Assembly (NCBI GenBank): GCA_963842795.1
Contig: CAWJHV010000029.1
Span: 4,013 to 68,012, forward strand
Direction of reading: 5' to 3'
Length of the DNA stretch: 64,000 nucleotides
Source: WHSW01 sp963842795
Lineage (GTDB): Bacteria; Actinomycetota; Thermoleophilia; Solirubrobacterales; 70-9
The position numbers and the translations under genes are program-made. The stretch's first letter is position 1. Every line of letters begins with the position of its first letter. Below are positions 49,545-58,794 of this stretch, piece by piece. The notes under the pieces are model-generated. The model was not told the DNA's origin and searched no databases. It was given only the letters and a program-made list of their open reading frames with translations.

Positions 49545-50366
49545 ATGCCCGGTCCACTAGGCAACGAGGTCAATCCCTCCCTCTGGCTCCTGGGCAGCAT
49601 GGCGGTCGCAACCGCCATCCTCACCTTCTTCGGCGTCGAGGGAGACGCGATCAGCCGGCTCATTCGCGTGAATCCATGGGGACTGCGGATCGGAGCAATT
49701 CTCCTTCTCCTGGCCCTGTCGATCGGGTTCCTGACGCTGAGCGACCGTCCGGCCAAAGGCTGGCGGAGGGGAGTCCAGATAGCCGGACTGTCGGCCTTCC
49801 TACTAGGCGTCGGCGTACTGCTGTTCGCCCACGCCGACGCTACAGCGGAACAGCAGCGTCCGACAGTCGCAGCCGAGCTGAGCGCGGACGCGACAGGGAT
49901 GACCGCGAAGGTCGCCCTCACGGCCGCAGGTCTGAAGCCCGAGGAGTACCTGTTTGTGATCGTGCAGGGAGCGAGCGCCAGCACGAAGCTCGATCCGGAG
50001 CGCGTCGGCCCCAAACCGAAACAGGCGAATCCCATCAATAAAGGCGAGTTCTCCCTCCAGCGTCTTTATAAGGGTCGCATCGGCCCCAGCCCGACCGGCG
50101 ACATCAACATCTCGCTGGCAGTTCCGGTCACAGAAGGCCTGTACGACCAAGTGTGGGTCAAGGCTCGCATCATCGCGAGCGCTGATGCCGTTGCGACGGA
50201 CACGCCGCAGACGACGGATGGGAGGCGCGAGGTCGAAGACAATGAAGAATTCGAAGTCGAGTTCGGCCCGTCCGACGTCGAGTTTGGCCAGTCCGCTTTT
50301 CCCTGCTCGCAAGAAACCGTCAACACGGCATGCGCGGTTTTGCTCGTGCCGGCCAGCCCAAAATGA
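49545..50366 (+). CDS. Membrane-anchored protein with extracellular beta domain
   Basis: 273 aa. TMs are at about residues 12-30 (LWLLGSMAVATAILTFF), 46-64 (LRIGAILLLLALSIGFLTL) and 77-95. A ~175-residue external beta-rich domain (VAAELSADATGMTAKVALTAAGLK...) follows, ending in two cysteines (FPCSQETVNTACAV) that could pair. I do not recognise the family. No clear Shine-Dalgarno. It precedes the metallophosphoesterase gene by 76 nt. Confidence 0.65.
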   Translation: MPGPLGNEVNPSLWLLGSMAVATAILTFFGVEGDAISRLIRVNPWGLRIGAILLLLALSIGFLTLSDRPAKGWRRGVQIAGLSAFLLGVGVLLFAHADATAEQQRPTVAAELSADATGMTAKVALTAAGLKPEEYLFVIVQGASASTKLDPERVGPKPKQANPINKGEFSLQRLYKGRIGPSPTGDINISLAVPVTEGLYDQVWVKARIIASADAVATDTPQTTDGRREVEDNEEFEVEFGPSDVEFGQSAFPCSQETVNTACAVLLVPASPK

Positions 50367-50442
50367 AACTGAAGGGCAACCCGTTATTCACTCCGCGAAG
50401 CCGTAGCAGCGTGACGCACACCGAGCGTAGGAGAGCGCAATA

Positions 50443-51600
50443 GTGTTTCGACGCTCAACCCACCTCGCGACGCCGAAGTACATCGAGGCCGTTGGAAAGG
50501 CGCTCGACAAGATCTACGACCCGCCGCAAGGCTGGTGGGCCAGGCGGCGATCGCCCGGTCGCAACCTCTCGGAGGCGCGAGAAGCGAAGGACATCCGGAT
50601 TGTCGTGATGTCCGACTTGCACCGCGGAACGCTCGACAAGGCCGACGACTTCCGCCGCGCGCACCGCGCGTATCGCGCCGCGCTCGGCTGGTACCTCGAG
50701 CACGACTACGAGCTGTGGCTTCTGGGCGATGTCGAGGAGCTGTGGGAGAACGAGCCGGCCCAGGTCATCCGCACCTACGAGGACGTCCTCGATCTCGAGC
50801 GGAGCTTCGTTGCCCCTGCTGGTCCCGGCCTGCGCCGCTTCTACGGCAACCACGACATGGACTGGAGCAACCCGCGGCGGGTCGGGAAGCAACTCGGTGA
50901 CTGGATCATGAACACGCCGGTCATCGAGTCGTTGCGGCTAGAGGTCCTCGACGGCGGAGCTCCGCTCGGCGTCCTTTTCTTCGCGCACGGCCACCAGGGC
51001 ACACCTGGGAGCGATGTCTTCGCGTTTTTCTCGCGGTTCGTCGTGCGCTTCGTGTGGCGCGCCGTGCAGCGCTCGCAGGGCTGGATCGCCACGACGCCGG
51101 CCGAGAGCACCGATATCCGTGGCAAGCACGACGAGGCGATGTTCGAGTGGGCCAAATCGCGGGCCCGCCGCGACACGCCCGGTAGCCGACCCGTGTTGAT
51201 CGCCGGGCACACGCATCATCCCGTCTTCCCAGGTGACGGTCCTGCGCTCCCCACGAGCGGGGAGATCGCACGGCTGCGGGCTGACCTTGCCGCGGCGACC
51301 GACGTGACCGAGCGTGCGCAGCGGCACGCGAACTTGAACTTGAGAGAGGCAATCCGCTGGGAGCCGGCGTTCGACGTGCCGGACAACATGCCGCCGTGCT
51401 ATTTCAACACCGGCTGCTGCTCGTTCCCCGACGCCGACATCACGTGTATCGAGATCAGCGGAACCCGTGACGAGATCCGGCTCGTGCGCTGGCTCGACGA
51501 CGACGGGAGCGCCCAACCGCACGCGCTTGACGCCCACCCATTGCGTGAGCTCCTCGCTGCGGTCAACGCCGCTGATTTTGGCGATGGCCTTCGGCGATGA
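50443..51600 (+). CDS. Calcineurin-like metallophosphoesterase
   Basis: 385-aa dimetal phosphoesterase. Metallophosphatase motifs in order: SDLHRG (about 57-62), LLGDVEELWEN (GDxxE instead of GDxxD), YGNHDMDW, FAHGHQG and AGHTHHP. These coordinate the two metals. The first 50 residues are a basic lead-in without signal peptide. A C-terminal segment has a CYFNTGCCSFPD motif of closely spaced cysteines. GTG start with GGAG 9 nt upstream. Substrate is unknown; UshA-like or UDP-diacylglucosamine-like activity cannot be decided. Confidence 0.82.
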   Translation: MFRRSTHLATPKYIEAVGKALDKIYDPPQGWWARRRSPGRNLSEAREAKDIRIVVMSDLHRGTLDKADDFRRAHRAYRAALGWYLEHDYELWLLGDVEELWENEPAQVIRTYEDVLDLERSFVAPAGPGLRRFYGNHDMDWSNPRRVGKQLGDWIMNTPVIESLRLEVLDGGAPLGVLFFAHGHQGTPGSDVFAFFSRFVVRFVWRAVQRSQGWIATTPAESTDIRGKHDEAMFEWAKSRARRDTPGSRPVLIAGHTHHPVFPGDGPALPTSGEIARLRADLAAATDVTERAQRHANLNLREAIRWEPAFDVPDNMPPCYFNTGCCSFPDADITCIEISGTRDEIRLVRWLDDDGSAQPHALDAHPLRELLAAVNAADFGDGLRR

Positions 51601-52286
51601 CGCCGGCTGGGAGGCTCAGCAGAAGCTCGGTCTGCAGGATGAGTACCTCATTCTCCTAGGCGGCCCCTTTGCGGCCGCCGTTCTCGCACGCGGCATCACG
51701 GGCAGCAAGGTCGAGAACGGAACGATCCAGAAGACGGGCACCACTGAGACGGAGAATCCGTTGCAGGGACTCGGAGAACTCGTGAGCGACGATGAAGGGC
51801 AGGCGGACCTTGCTGACACGCAGTACTTGCTGTTCAACATCATGGCCTTGGCCTACGTACTGGGGACGTTCATCTTCAATGTGGACGAGGGTTTCCCCGA
51901 GATTCCTGATCTCCTGGTTGGGCTGACCAGCGTTTCTGCGGCTGGCTACGTAGGCAAGCTACGTAGGCAAGAAGGTCGCTGAACGATCCGTCCCCGTCGT
52001 GACCAGCGTGCTTCCGACGAAGCAGCGCCGAGACCAACTGGTTGATCTATGGGGCCGCAATCTGATCGTCGCGGGTGGACCCGAAGCTGGCCCACAGCTT
52101 CCTCACATCTTCATCGCCGATAAGGAGGTGACTGACGTCACCGTGATCAGCAACAGTCGCGACGGCAGCGATCATCTCAAGGCGAGGGTCCCGGCGGACG
52201 CCGCCGTCGACGATACCCATATACAGATCGTGACTGCCGCAGGGATCGCGCCAAATGACCCACAGCCCTTTGAGGTTCTCGATTGA
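51584..52286 (+). pseudogene. Membrane protein with IPT/TIG-like C-terminal domain, broken by a 13-bp tandem duplication
   Basis: The first part, from ATG 51584 to TGA 51982, encodes two TM segments (YLILLGGPFAAAVLARGI; LLFNIMALAYVLGTFIF). It then hits the duplicated block at 51946-51971. Removing one 13-bp copy restores the reading GYVGKKVAERSVPVVTSVLPTKQ and joins it in frame with the downstream part to 52286, whose beta pattern (IFIADKEVTDVTVISNSRDG... IQIVTAAG) resembles an IPT/TIG domain. The ancestral protein would be about 229 aa. The ATG overlaps the end of the metallophosphoesterase gene by 17 nt. Confidence 0.8.
51946..51971 (+). repeat. Perfect 13-bp tandem duplication
   Basis: CTACGTAGGCAAG at 51946-51958 is repeated exactly at 51959-51971. 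Its length is not a multiple of three, and it precisely explains the frame change in the surrounding gene. Confidence 0.9.
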
Positions 52287-52577
52287 CGACCGTCCCTTGC
52301 GGCCGAGTGCGCGGGACTCCGCAAGTACGTGAGGTGGGCTAACGAACGGTCACGCTGCCCGAACCATTCCGTTCGGGCCAAGCTCGGAAGTCACATGACG
52401 CGAGCCACAACCGCCTCGACATCGCCGCTCTTGGTTCCGCTCTGCCACTTCGCCAGAAGAGTGACAGCCGCGGCCGCTTTCGCGTTCAGTCGCGGTACGC
52501 GTCGCGTCGCCGAGAATCTGTTCAGTTCGGAGACCGGCTGCGGGTCTCAGAGCGCGAAAGCCGTCTACTCGCCCCGG
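52287..52577. other. Intergenic stretch without a supported gene
   Basis: 291 nt between two converging units. I see no gene, hairpin or repeat I can support. Confidence 0.4.
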
Positions 52578-53039
52578 CTAACCGGGTTCGCTCGCCGGGT
52601 TCGCCCGCACCGACCCGCTGACCTCGAACCAGGCTCCGCCGCTGCCGCGGCGATCTCGTCCCCAGCCGGAGGTCAGGTCCGTGAAGACCGCGTCGTCCAG
52701 CGCCTCCCAGAAGTCGCAGTCGCCGGCGGTCTCGGCGATGTCGATCCGGGCGCTGTCCTCCTTGATCTCGAGATCGAGGTTGACCGCGCCCTCCGGGCAT
52801 CGGTCCAGCAACCTCGCGACGATCTCGCCGACCAGCAGCCGCACCCTGCGCTGAAGCAGGGGGTCGCCTGAGCCGAGCGCCGCGTCGACCTCGTCCAGCA
52901 ACTCCCGAAGGCGCCGCGGATCCGGCTGGAACCGGAACCGGGCGACGGTCGGCCGACGCCGCTCCACGGCCTCGCGCGCTGCGCGAGACCGTGGAGCGAC
53001 GCCCGGCCCGGGATTTGAGGGCTGGTCGGCTTCCGGCAT
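52578..53039 (-). CDS. HATPase-like (RsbW/anti-sigma type) protein, degenerate N-box
   Basis: 153-aa GHKL-fold protein. A disordered start at 1-30 is followed by the helix LRELLDEVDAALG, LLQRRVRLLVGEIVARLLDRCPEGAVNLDLEI (N-box helix and strand) and a late SGWGRDRRGSGGAWFEV segment equivalent to the DRWG...VWFE end of RsbW-like kinases. The N-box Asn expected after E-[IL]-V is absent (EIVARLL), so ATP binding is doubtful. A broken second copy of its middle lies at 48076-48215. ATG start chosen; the frame is open further upstream. Confidence 0.68.
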   Translation of the reverse strand: MPEADQPSNPGPGVAPRSRAAREAVERRRPTVARFRFQPDPRRLRELLDEVDAALGSGDPLLQRRVRLLVGEIVARLLDRCPEGAVNLDLEIKEDSARIDIAETAGDCDFWEALDDAVFTDLTSGWGRDRRGSGGAWFEVSGSVRANPASEPG

Positions 53040-53150
53040 CTGTCGCTGTTGTCGGCCGGCGAGCCGCTCGAGCCGAGCGGCGGCTCGTCGACTCGGCGGA
53101 TGGTTGAGCCTGGAGGCCGGGCGGTCGAGTGACTTGAAAGACTCGGCGGG

Positions 53151-53555
53151 ATGGCCGACCTCGATCCCCAGGTCCGCGAGCTGCTCGACGCAGCGAACTT
53201 CGTCAGCCTCGCGACGCTCAAGGACGGCGCGCCCCACGGGACCGTCGTCTGGGTGGCGGTCGAGGACGGGCGGCCCTGCTTCTTCACCCAGCCGTCGTCG
53301 CTGAAGGCGCGCAACGTGGCCGCCGACGCGCGCGTCGCGATGACCGTCGTCGACCGCGACAACCCGTACCGGAGCGGGCAGCTGCGCGGCTCGGTCGTCG
53401 ACACCGTCGAGGGCGACGCCGCGCTCGAGATCATCGACCGGATGTCGCGCAAGTACACGGGCGCGGACTTCCCGATGCGCTCGGGCGTCGTCTACGTGAT
53501 CGACGTCGCGAGCTCGCGGCTCACGGAACTGCCCTTCGAGGACACCCCGGGCTGA
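53151..53555 (+). CDS. PPOX-class (F420-dependent) flavin-barrel protein
   Basis: 134-aa split-barrel protein of the PPOX/F420-dependent reductase class. VRELLDAANFVSLATLKDGAPHGTVVWVAVEDGRPCFFT contains the typical N-terminal signature; SSLKARNVAADARVAMTVVDRDNPY follows, then the dimer strands. Members use F420 or FMN, or act as sensors. ATG start with AAGACT 7 nt upstream. The cupin gene follows after 14 nt, so they are probably one operon. Confidence 0.88.
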   Translation: MADLDPQVRELLDAANFVSLATLKDGAPHGTVVWVAVEDGRPCFFTQPSSLKARNVAADARVAMTVVDRDNPYRSGQLRGSVVDTVEGDAALEIIDRMSRKYTGADFPMRSGVVYVIDVASSRLTELPFEDTPG

Positions 53556-53569
53556 GTGGTCGCGGCGCC

Positions 53570-54415
53570 ATGACCGAGCCAATCGTGATCCCACCGGGCG
53601 GCGGCGAGGTCATCGCCGACTCGCCCGACCGCACCGTCTTCGTGCTCTCGGACCGCGACGAGCTCCACGCGACCTGGTCGCGCTTCGGGCCCGGCCGCGA
53701 CGGCGCCGGCCCCCACATCCACCACAGGCACACTGACTTCTTCTACGTCCTCGAGGGTGAGCTCACCGTGAGGCTCGGCCTCGAGGACGAGCAGGTCGCG
53801 GCCTCCCCCGGGACGCTCGCCCGCGTCCCGCCGATGGTCGTCCACGGCTTCCGCAACACCGGCGAGGTCGCGGAAACGCACCTCAACTTCCATGCGCCGG
53901 GGGAGGGCTTCATCGCCTACATGCGCGGGCTGCGCGACAGGCAGCCGGTCGACTTCGACCAGGACGAGCCGGAGGCCGACGGAGTCCTGCCGGCGAGCGA
54001 GGCCGTGCTCGGCGGCGAGGAGATCGTGCTCGAGGCCACGGGCCTGCGCGAGGCGCTGCTCTGCGACATCGAGGCGCTCGCGATCTCGGACACGCGCGCC
54101 GAGCCGGGCGCCCCGTCGCCCGACCTCCACAGCCACCCGCAGCACGTCGAGTCGTTCTACGTGCTCGAGGGCGAGGTCGGGTTCACGCTCGGTGGCGAGG
54201 AGTTCCGGGCGCGGACGGGGACCTGGGTCCAGGTTCCCGCGGGCCTCGCCCACACAATGTCGTTCCCGGGCCCTTCGGCGGCCCGCCTGCTGACGCTTCA
54301 CTCGCCGAACTCGGGCTTCGGCGCGTTCCTGCGCGCGCTCGCGGACGGCGAGGACGAACCCGAAGCGCTCGCGCGCTCCGGGTTCGACCAGCGCCCGGCC
54401 GGCGGGTCGGCCTAG
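53570..54415 (+). CDS. Bicupin metal-binding protein
   Basis: 281-aa protein with two cupin barrels. Barrel 1 (about 20-120) has motif 1 PHIHHRHTDFFYVLEGEL and motif 2 VPPMVVHGFRN. Barrel 2 (about 165-265) has HSHPQHVESFYVLEGEV and VPAGLAHTM. Both keep His ligands for a metal; the Glu ligand of motif 1 is replaced by Asp in barrel 1 (HTDFFY) and kept as Glu in barrel 2 (HVESFY). Quercetinase-like dioxygenase or isomerase roles are possible. Its stop shares CTAG with the convergent MMPL gene. Confidence 0.85.
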   Translation: MTEPIVIPPGGGEVIADSPDRTVFVLSDRDELHATWSRFGPGRDGAGPHIHHRHTDFFYVLEGELTVRLGLEDEQVAASPGTLARVPPMVVHGFRNTGEVAETHLNFHAPGEGFIAYMRGLRDRQPVDFDQDEPEADGVLPASEAVLGGEEIVLEATGLREALLCDIEALAISDTRAEPGAPSPDLHSHPQHVESFYVLEGEVGFTLGGEEFRARTGTWVQVPAGLAHTMSFPGPSAARLLTLHSPNSGFGAFLRALADGEDEPEALARSGFDQRPAGGSA

Positions 54416-56562
54416 GCGCGGCCCTCGGCCGGCGCGGACCGCCCCTCGACGTCGATCCGCGGCAGGGTCTTCTCGAGCCAGCTCGGGAGCCACCAGTTGC
54501 GGTCGCCGAGCAGCTGCATCACGGCCGGCACCAGGACCATCCGCACCAGGGTCGCGTCGAGGAAGATCGCCGACGCGAGCCCGATCCCGAACAGCTTCAG
54601 GAACACGTCCGGGGCCGCGATGAAGGCGAGGAAGACGACGACCATGATCGCCGCGGCGGCGCTGATCACCCGCGCGCTCTTCGCCAGCCCGTCGGCCACC
54701 GCCCGCGAGTTGTCGCGGTGCTTGAGGTACTCCTCGCGGATCCGCGAGACCAGGAAGACCTCGTAATCCATCGAGAGCCCGAACAGGATCGCGAACATCA
54801 TCACCGGCATGAACGGCGCGATCGGGACCTCGTGGTCGATGCCGATGATCTGCCCGAGCGCACCGCCCTTCGCGAACAGGGTCATCACCCCGTACGCGGC
54901 GCTCACCGACAGCAGGTTCATGATCGCCGCCTTGAGCGAGATCAGCGGCGAGCGGAACGCGACGAGCAGGAGCAGGAACGAGAGCCCGACGACGCCGGCG
55001 ATGAACAGCGGCATCCGGCCCTTCATGTATTCGCTCTGGTCCTCGAGCGCCGCGGTGACGCCGCCGACCTCGGCGCGGATGTCGGTGTCGCCGACCGTCG
55101 ACGGGACGATGTCCTCGCGCAGGCGGTTGACCAGGTCCTCGGTGTCGGCGTCCTGAGGCGAGGTGGTCGGGATCACCGTCAGCAGCGCGCCCGTGCCGTC
55201 CTCGCTGATCACCGGCTCGTTGACGAAGGCGACGCCGTCGTCGGTGCGGATCGCCGCGGCGAGCTTGTCGATGTCCTGCTCTGCCGCGGGATCCGGGAGC
55301 TCGGCGGCGACCACCAGCGGCCCGTTGGCGCCGGGCCCGAAGCCCTCGGCGATCAGGTCGTAGGCCTGCCGGGTCATGGTGTCGGCCGGGTCGTTGCCGG
55401 CGTCGGGGAAGCCGAGCCGCATGCCGAGCGCCGGCGCGGCCAGCGCGAGCAGCACCGCGGTGGCGCCGATCGCCGCGATCCACGGCCGGCGCTGAACCCC
55501 GTGGGCCCAGCGCGCGGCGGGCGAGTTCGGCCGGCCGTCGACCTTGTCGAGATTGCGGCCGAGGAACGGGAGCCGCCACTTGTTCACCCGCGGGCCGAGG
55601 TAGGAGAGCAGCGCGGGCAGCAGCGTGACCGACGCCGCGGCGACGACGAGCACCGCGAGCGAGGCAGAGAGCGCGACCCCGTACATGTAGGAGAGGCCGG
55701 TGAGGCAGAGACCGAGGACCGCGATCACCACGGTCGCGCCGGCGATGATCACGCTGCGCCCGGCGGTCGTCACCGACTCGACGATCGCGTCGTGCGTGTC
55801 CTTGCCGGAGTTGAGCGCGCTGCGGAAGCGGGTGAGGACGAGCAGCGCGTAGTCGATCCCGACCCCGATCCCGATCAGGCCGGAGACGGCCGTGGTCCAG
55901 TCGGGGACGTCGGCGACGTTCGCCAGCAGCAGGATCAGTCCGCCGGAGGAGATCCCGAGCCCGACCAGCGCGATCGCGAGCGGCAGGCCCGCGGCGACGA
56001 TCGAGCCGAACGCGATCAGGAGGACGATCGCGGCGCCGAGGAACCCGAGGCCCTCGGGGCTCGACGAGCCCTGCGCCTGGTAGATCACGTCCCCGCCGAG
56101 CTTGATCTCCAGGCCGTCGCCGCTGTTCTCCTCGGCGGCGGCGATCAGCTGCTCGCCCTGCTCCTTCTCCATCTCCCAGCCGGGGACGGTCATCGGCAGG
56201 GTCGTGGTCCCGACCGTGCCGTCGTCGGAGACGCGGGTCGGCGTCGGCTCGGAGATGTGCTCGACCTGTGTCGCGGCGGCGAAGAAGTCGTCGAGCCGCT
56301 GCTTGACGGCGGGGCTGTCGGCGCCCGCCTCGTCCTTCCAGACGACGTAGACCTCCTGCCCCGAGTAGCCGCCGAACTTGTCCTCGGTCAGGTTCCCCGC
56401 GGCCTCGGACTCCGAGCCCGGCGTGTCGTAGTCGGCGTTGTACTCGCCGGCGACGGCGGAGCCGATGCCGATCGTCGCGACGAGCGCGACGATCCAGGCG
56501 ATCACGACGCGGCCGCGGCGTCGATAGGTCAGGTCTGCGAGAGAGGCGAGGCGACGGGTCAT
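54412..56562 (-). CDS. MMPL-family RND transporter
   Basis: 716-aa MMPL/RND membrane transporter with 12 TM segments in two halves. The N-terminal TM (VVIAWIVALVATIGIG) precedes the first external loop; GIGVGIDYALLVLTRFR and the equivalent GLSMDYEVFLVSRIREEY are the two signature TM4/TM10 proton-relay segments. Likely exports a lipid or hydrophobic molecule. ATG 56562 has AAGGAG 8 nt upstream and is preferred over the GTG at 56571, which would touch the Shine-Dalgarno. Confidence 0.92.
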   Translation of the reverse strand: MTRRLASLADLTYRRRGRVVIAWIVALVATIGIGSAVAGEYNADYDTPGSESEAAGNLTEDKFGGYSGQEVYVVWKDEAGADSPAVKQRLDDFFAAATQVEHISEPTPTRVSDDGTVGTTTLPMTVPGWEMEKEQGEQLIAAAEENSGDGLEIKLGGDVIYQAQGSSSPEGLGFLGAAIVLLIAFGSIVAAGLPLAIALVGLGISSGGLILLLANVADVPDWTTAVSGLIGIGVGIDYALLVLTRFRSALNSGKDTHDAIVESVTTAGRSVIIAGATVVIAVLGLCLTGLSYMYGVALSASLAVLVVAAASVTLLPALLSYLGPRVNKWRLPFLGRNLDKVDGRPNSPAARWAHGVQRRPWIAAIGATAVLLALAAPALGMRLGFPDAGNDPADTMTRQAYDLIAEGFGPGANGPLVVAAELPDPAAEQDIDKLAAAIRTDDGVAFVNEPVISEDGTGALLTVIPTTSPQDADTEDLVNRLREDIVPSTVGDTDIRAEVGGVTAALEDQSEYMKGRMPLFIAGVVGLSFLLLLVAFRSPLISLKAAIMNLLSVSAAYGVMTLFAKGGALGQIIGIDHEVPIAPFMPVMMFAILFGLSMDYEVFLVSRIREEYLKHRDNSRAVADGLAKSARVISAAAAIMVVVFLAFIAAPDVFLKLFGIGLASAIFLDATLVRMVLVPAVMQLLGDRNWWLPSWLEKTLPRIDVEGRSAPAEGRA

Positions 56563-56623
56563 TTTTGGCACTCCTTGGGCGGACGGACTGGGCGGGACGC
56601 TCTGAACAAGCGCGAGAACTTAG

Positions 56624-57583
56624 CTAGTAGACGTAAGCGTTGGGCAAGATGTGACGAGATCTGTGTTCCGTCTCACACAGACCGGCGCCGGGGCCGAAAT
56701 TCATCGGTGAACGCCGGGCCGCCTCCTCCAACGCCGCTCGCACGGCTCGCCCGCTCAGCACCCCGACCAGGTGGCGCTTGTACTCGACCGAGCCGTTGGC
56801 GTCCTCGACCGGCTCCGCGGCGTCGGCGGCGTACTCGCCGGCGCGCTCGAGGGCGGCGTCGAGCTCCGTCGGCGAAGCGCCGTCGAGCGCCTCCTCGGCG
56901 GCGATCGCCCGCGCCGCCACGACGCCCGCCGAGCCGACCGCCAGCCGGACGTCCGCGAGCCGGTCGCCGTCGAGGCGCAGATGACAGGTCACCGTGATCG
57001 CAGGCCGCTCGTGAAGGACGAACTTTCGGTGGACGATCGCCGCCCCCGCAAGCGGCTCCGGCACCAGGACCGCGGTCAGCAGCTCACCGGGCTCGAGCGC
57101 GGTCTCGAACGGCCCGCGGACGAAGTCGGCGAGCGCGACCCGGCGCGGCTCGCCGCCGCCGCGACGGGCCTCGACCTCGCCGTCCATCGCCAGCAGGAAG
57201 GTCGCCGGGTCGGAGTGCGGGTCGGCGAAGCAGAGGTTGCCGCCGATCGAGCCCATCGTCCGCACCCGCAGGTTGCCGACTGCGCGCTCCATCGCCGCAA
57301 GCGCCGGCCAGTCGGCGCGGACCGTCGCGTGGCGCTCGATCGCACGGTGCGTCTCCGCGGCGCCGATCCGCAGGTGGCCGTCGTGGCGCTCGATCCCGCG
57401 CAGCTCGTCGATCGCCTTGAGGTCGATCACGTGCGGGTAGGAGGCGAAGCCGAACTTGAACAGGAGGAAGAGCTCGCTGCCGCCGGCGTAGACGACGGCG
57501 TCGTCGCCATGGCGCTCGAGCAGCTCGGTCGCCTCCTCGACCGTCGCCGGCCGGTGGCGCTCAAACGGCGGCAGCCGGGTCAC
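56624..57583 (-). CDS. Xanthine-dehydrogenase-type FAD-binding (medium) subunit
   Basis: 319-aa molybdenum hydroxylase medium chain (XdhB/CoxM type). The first FAD motif is YAGGSELFLLFKFG at about 32-45, the second TMGSIGGNLCFADPHSDPATFLLAMDGEV at about 108-136. The CO_deh_flav_C domain is at about 185-300. The GTG start overlaps the aminotransferase stop (GTGA). The large molybdopterin subunit and the 2Fe-2S subunit are not adjacent here. An isolated medium chain next to an aminotransferase suggests purine catabolism, or partner genes elsewhere. Confidence 0.87.
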   Translation of the reverse strand: MTRLPPFERHRPATVEEATELLERHGDDAVVYAGGSELFLLFKFGFASYPHVIDLKAIDELRGIERHDGHLRIGAAETHRAIERHATVRADWPALAAMERAVGNLRVRTMGSIGGNLCFADPHSDPATFLLAMDGEVEARRGGGEPRRVALADFVRGPFETALEPGELLTAVLVPEPLAGAAIVHRKFVLHERPAITVTCHLRLDGDRLADVRLAVGSAGVVAARAIAAEEALDGASPTELDAALERAGEYAADAAEPVEDANGSVEYKRHLVGVLSGRAVRAALEEAARRSPMNFGPGAGLCETEHRSRHILPNAYVY

Positions 57584-58764
57584 GCGGCGACGGTCTCCTG
57601 ACTCTCGGAGAGCACCCGCAGGGTCGCGTCGACGCCGGCGGCGAGGTCGACGTCGACGCCCTGGTCGAGCAGCCCGCGACCGAGCGCCGAGACGGCGACG
57701 ACCGGATACAGCGACCGCGACCCCGGGCCCATGTGGCCGAGGCGGAAGAGCCGCTCGGTGAGCTCGCCGTAGCCGCCGGAGAGCATCACCCCGTAGCGCT
57801 CGCGGATGTGCGCCAGGGTCGGCTTCACCTCGGCGCCCTCCGGGCAGCGGATCGCGGTGACGCAGTTGGCGGCGTAGTCGTCGCTGCGGGGCCAGAGCTC
57901 GAGGCCCATCGCCCTCGCGCCCTCGCGGCAGGCGCGGGCGGCGGCGGCGTGGCGGGCGATCACCGCGTCCAGCCCCTCCTCGAGGCACTCGCCAACCGCG
58001 GCGTGGACGCCGTTGACGTCGGAGACCGAGGGTGTGTAGGGGTACTTGACCCGGCCGCCCTCGATCCACGTCTCGCGCCAGTCGAGCAGCGACAGGAACG
58101 AGCCCCGGGGGGCGTTCGGGTTGGCCTCGATCGCCGCCCAGGCGTCCGGGCTGACGACGCACAGCGACATCCCGGGCGGGCCGGCGAGGCACTTCTGCGG
58201 GCCCCCGACCGCGAGGTCGACGCCCCACTCGTCGTTGGCGACCTCGGTGCCGCCGACCGCGGAGACGACGTCGGCGAAGAGCAGCGCCCCCGCCTGCTTC
58301 GCCACCGGGCCGATCTCGGCGAGCGGGTTCTCGATCCCCGACGGGGTCTCCGAGTGCACGAGCGCGACCAGCTCGACGTCGCCCTGACGCTCGAGCTCCT
58401 CGCGCACCGCCTCCGGATCGAGCGCCTCGTCGTAGGGGACCTCGAGCTCGACCACCTCGGCCTCGTAGGAGCGCAGCCAGTCGCCGAACCACTTCGCGTA
58501 CACGCCCGAGACCAGGTTCAGGCACTTCATGCCCGGCCGGACCACCCCACGGGCCGCGGCCTCGATCCCGAGCACCGCCTCGCCCTGCATCAGGACGACG
58601 TCGTGCTCGGTGCGGAAGAGCTCGGCGACCATCCGCTCGGTCTCCCGGAAGCGCTCCAGGAACACCGGGTCGTAGTCGAAGATCATCGGCTGGCCCTGGG
58701 CCTGCTGGACCCGGGTCGACGACATCGTCGGCCCGGCGCTGAGTGTGAAATCGGGCTCATGCAT
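57580..58764 (-). CDS. Class V PLP-dependent aminotransferase (AGXT/PucG-like)
   Basis: 394-aa PLP enzyme of the alanine/serine/ureidoglycine-glyoxylate aminotransferase group. TLSAGPT opens the fold, VLMQGEAVLGIEAAARG lies near 57-73, VHSETPSGIENP and FADVVSAVGG provide PLP contacts, and the Schiff-base lysine is in VGGPQKCLAGPPG. HMGPGS is typical of the family near the C-terminus. ATG with GGAG 7 nt upstream. Coupled to an XDH FAD subunit and next to an M20 amidohydrolase, it best fits ureidoglycine-glyoxylate transamination, but alanine-glyoxylate activity cannot be excluded. Confidence 0.85.
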   Translation of the reverse strand: MHEPDFTLSAGPTMSSTRVQQAQGQPMIFDYDPVFLERFRETERMVAELFRTEHDVVLMQGEAVLGIEAAARGVVRPGMKCLNLVSGVYAKWFGDWLRSYEAEVVELEVPYDEALDPEAVREELERQGDVELVALVHSETPSGIENPLAEIGPVAKQAGALLFADVVSAVGGTEVANDEWGVDLAVGGPQKCLAGPPGMSLCVVSPDAWAAIEANPNAPRGSFLSLLDWRETWIEGGRVKYPYTPSVSDVNGVHAAVGECLEEGLDAVIARHAAAARACREGARAMGLELWPRSDDYAANCVTAIRCPEGAEVKPTLAHIRERYGVMLSGGYGELTERLFRLGHMGPGSRSLYPVVAVSALGRGLLDQGVDVDLAAGVDATLRVLSESQETVAA

Positions 58765-58794
58765 GGGGTTTCTCCTCTTCCTCGAACAGTTGGT

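Noticed and set aside
51946..51971. Tandem 13-mers as a phage or island attachment site
   Set aside because: Copies are directly adjacent, there is no integrase or tRNA nearby, and removal of one copy simply restores a gene.
54718..56997. Long plus-strand open frame of over 750 codons
   Set aside because: It is antisense to the MMPL gene. Its translation is an Arg/Glu/Asp/Gly-rich shadow typical of GC-rich codon bias.
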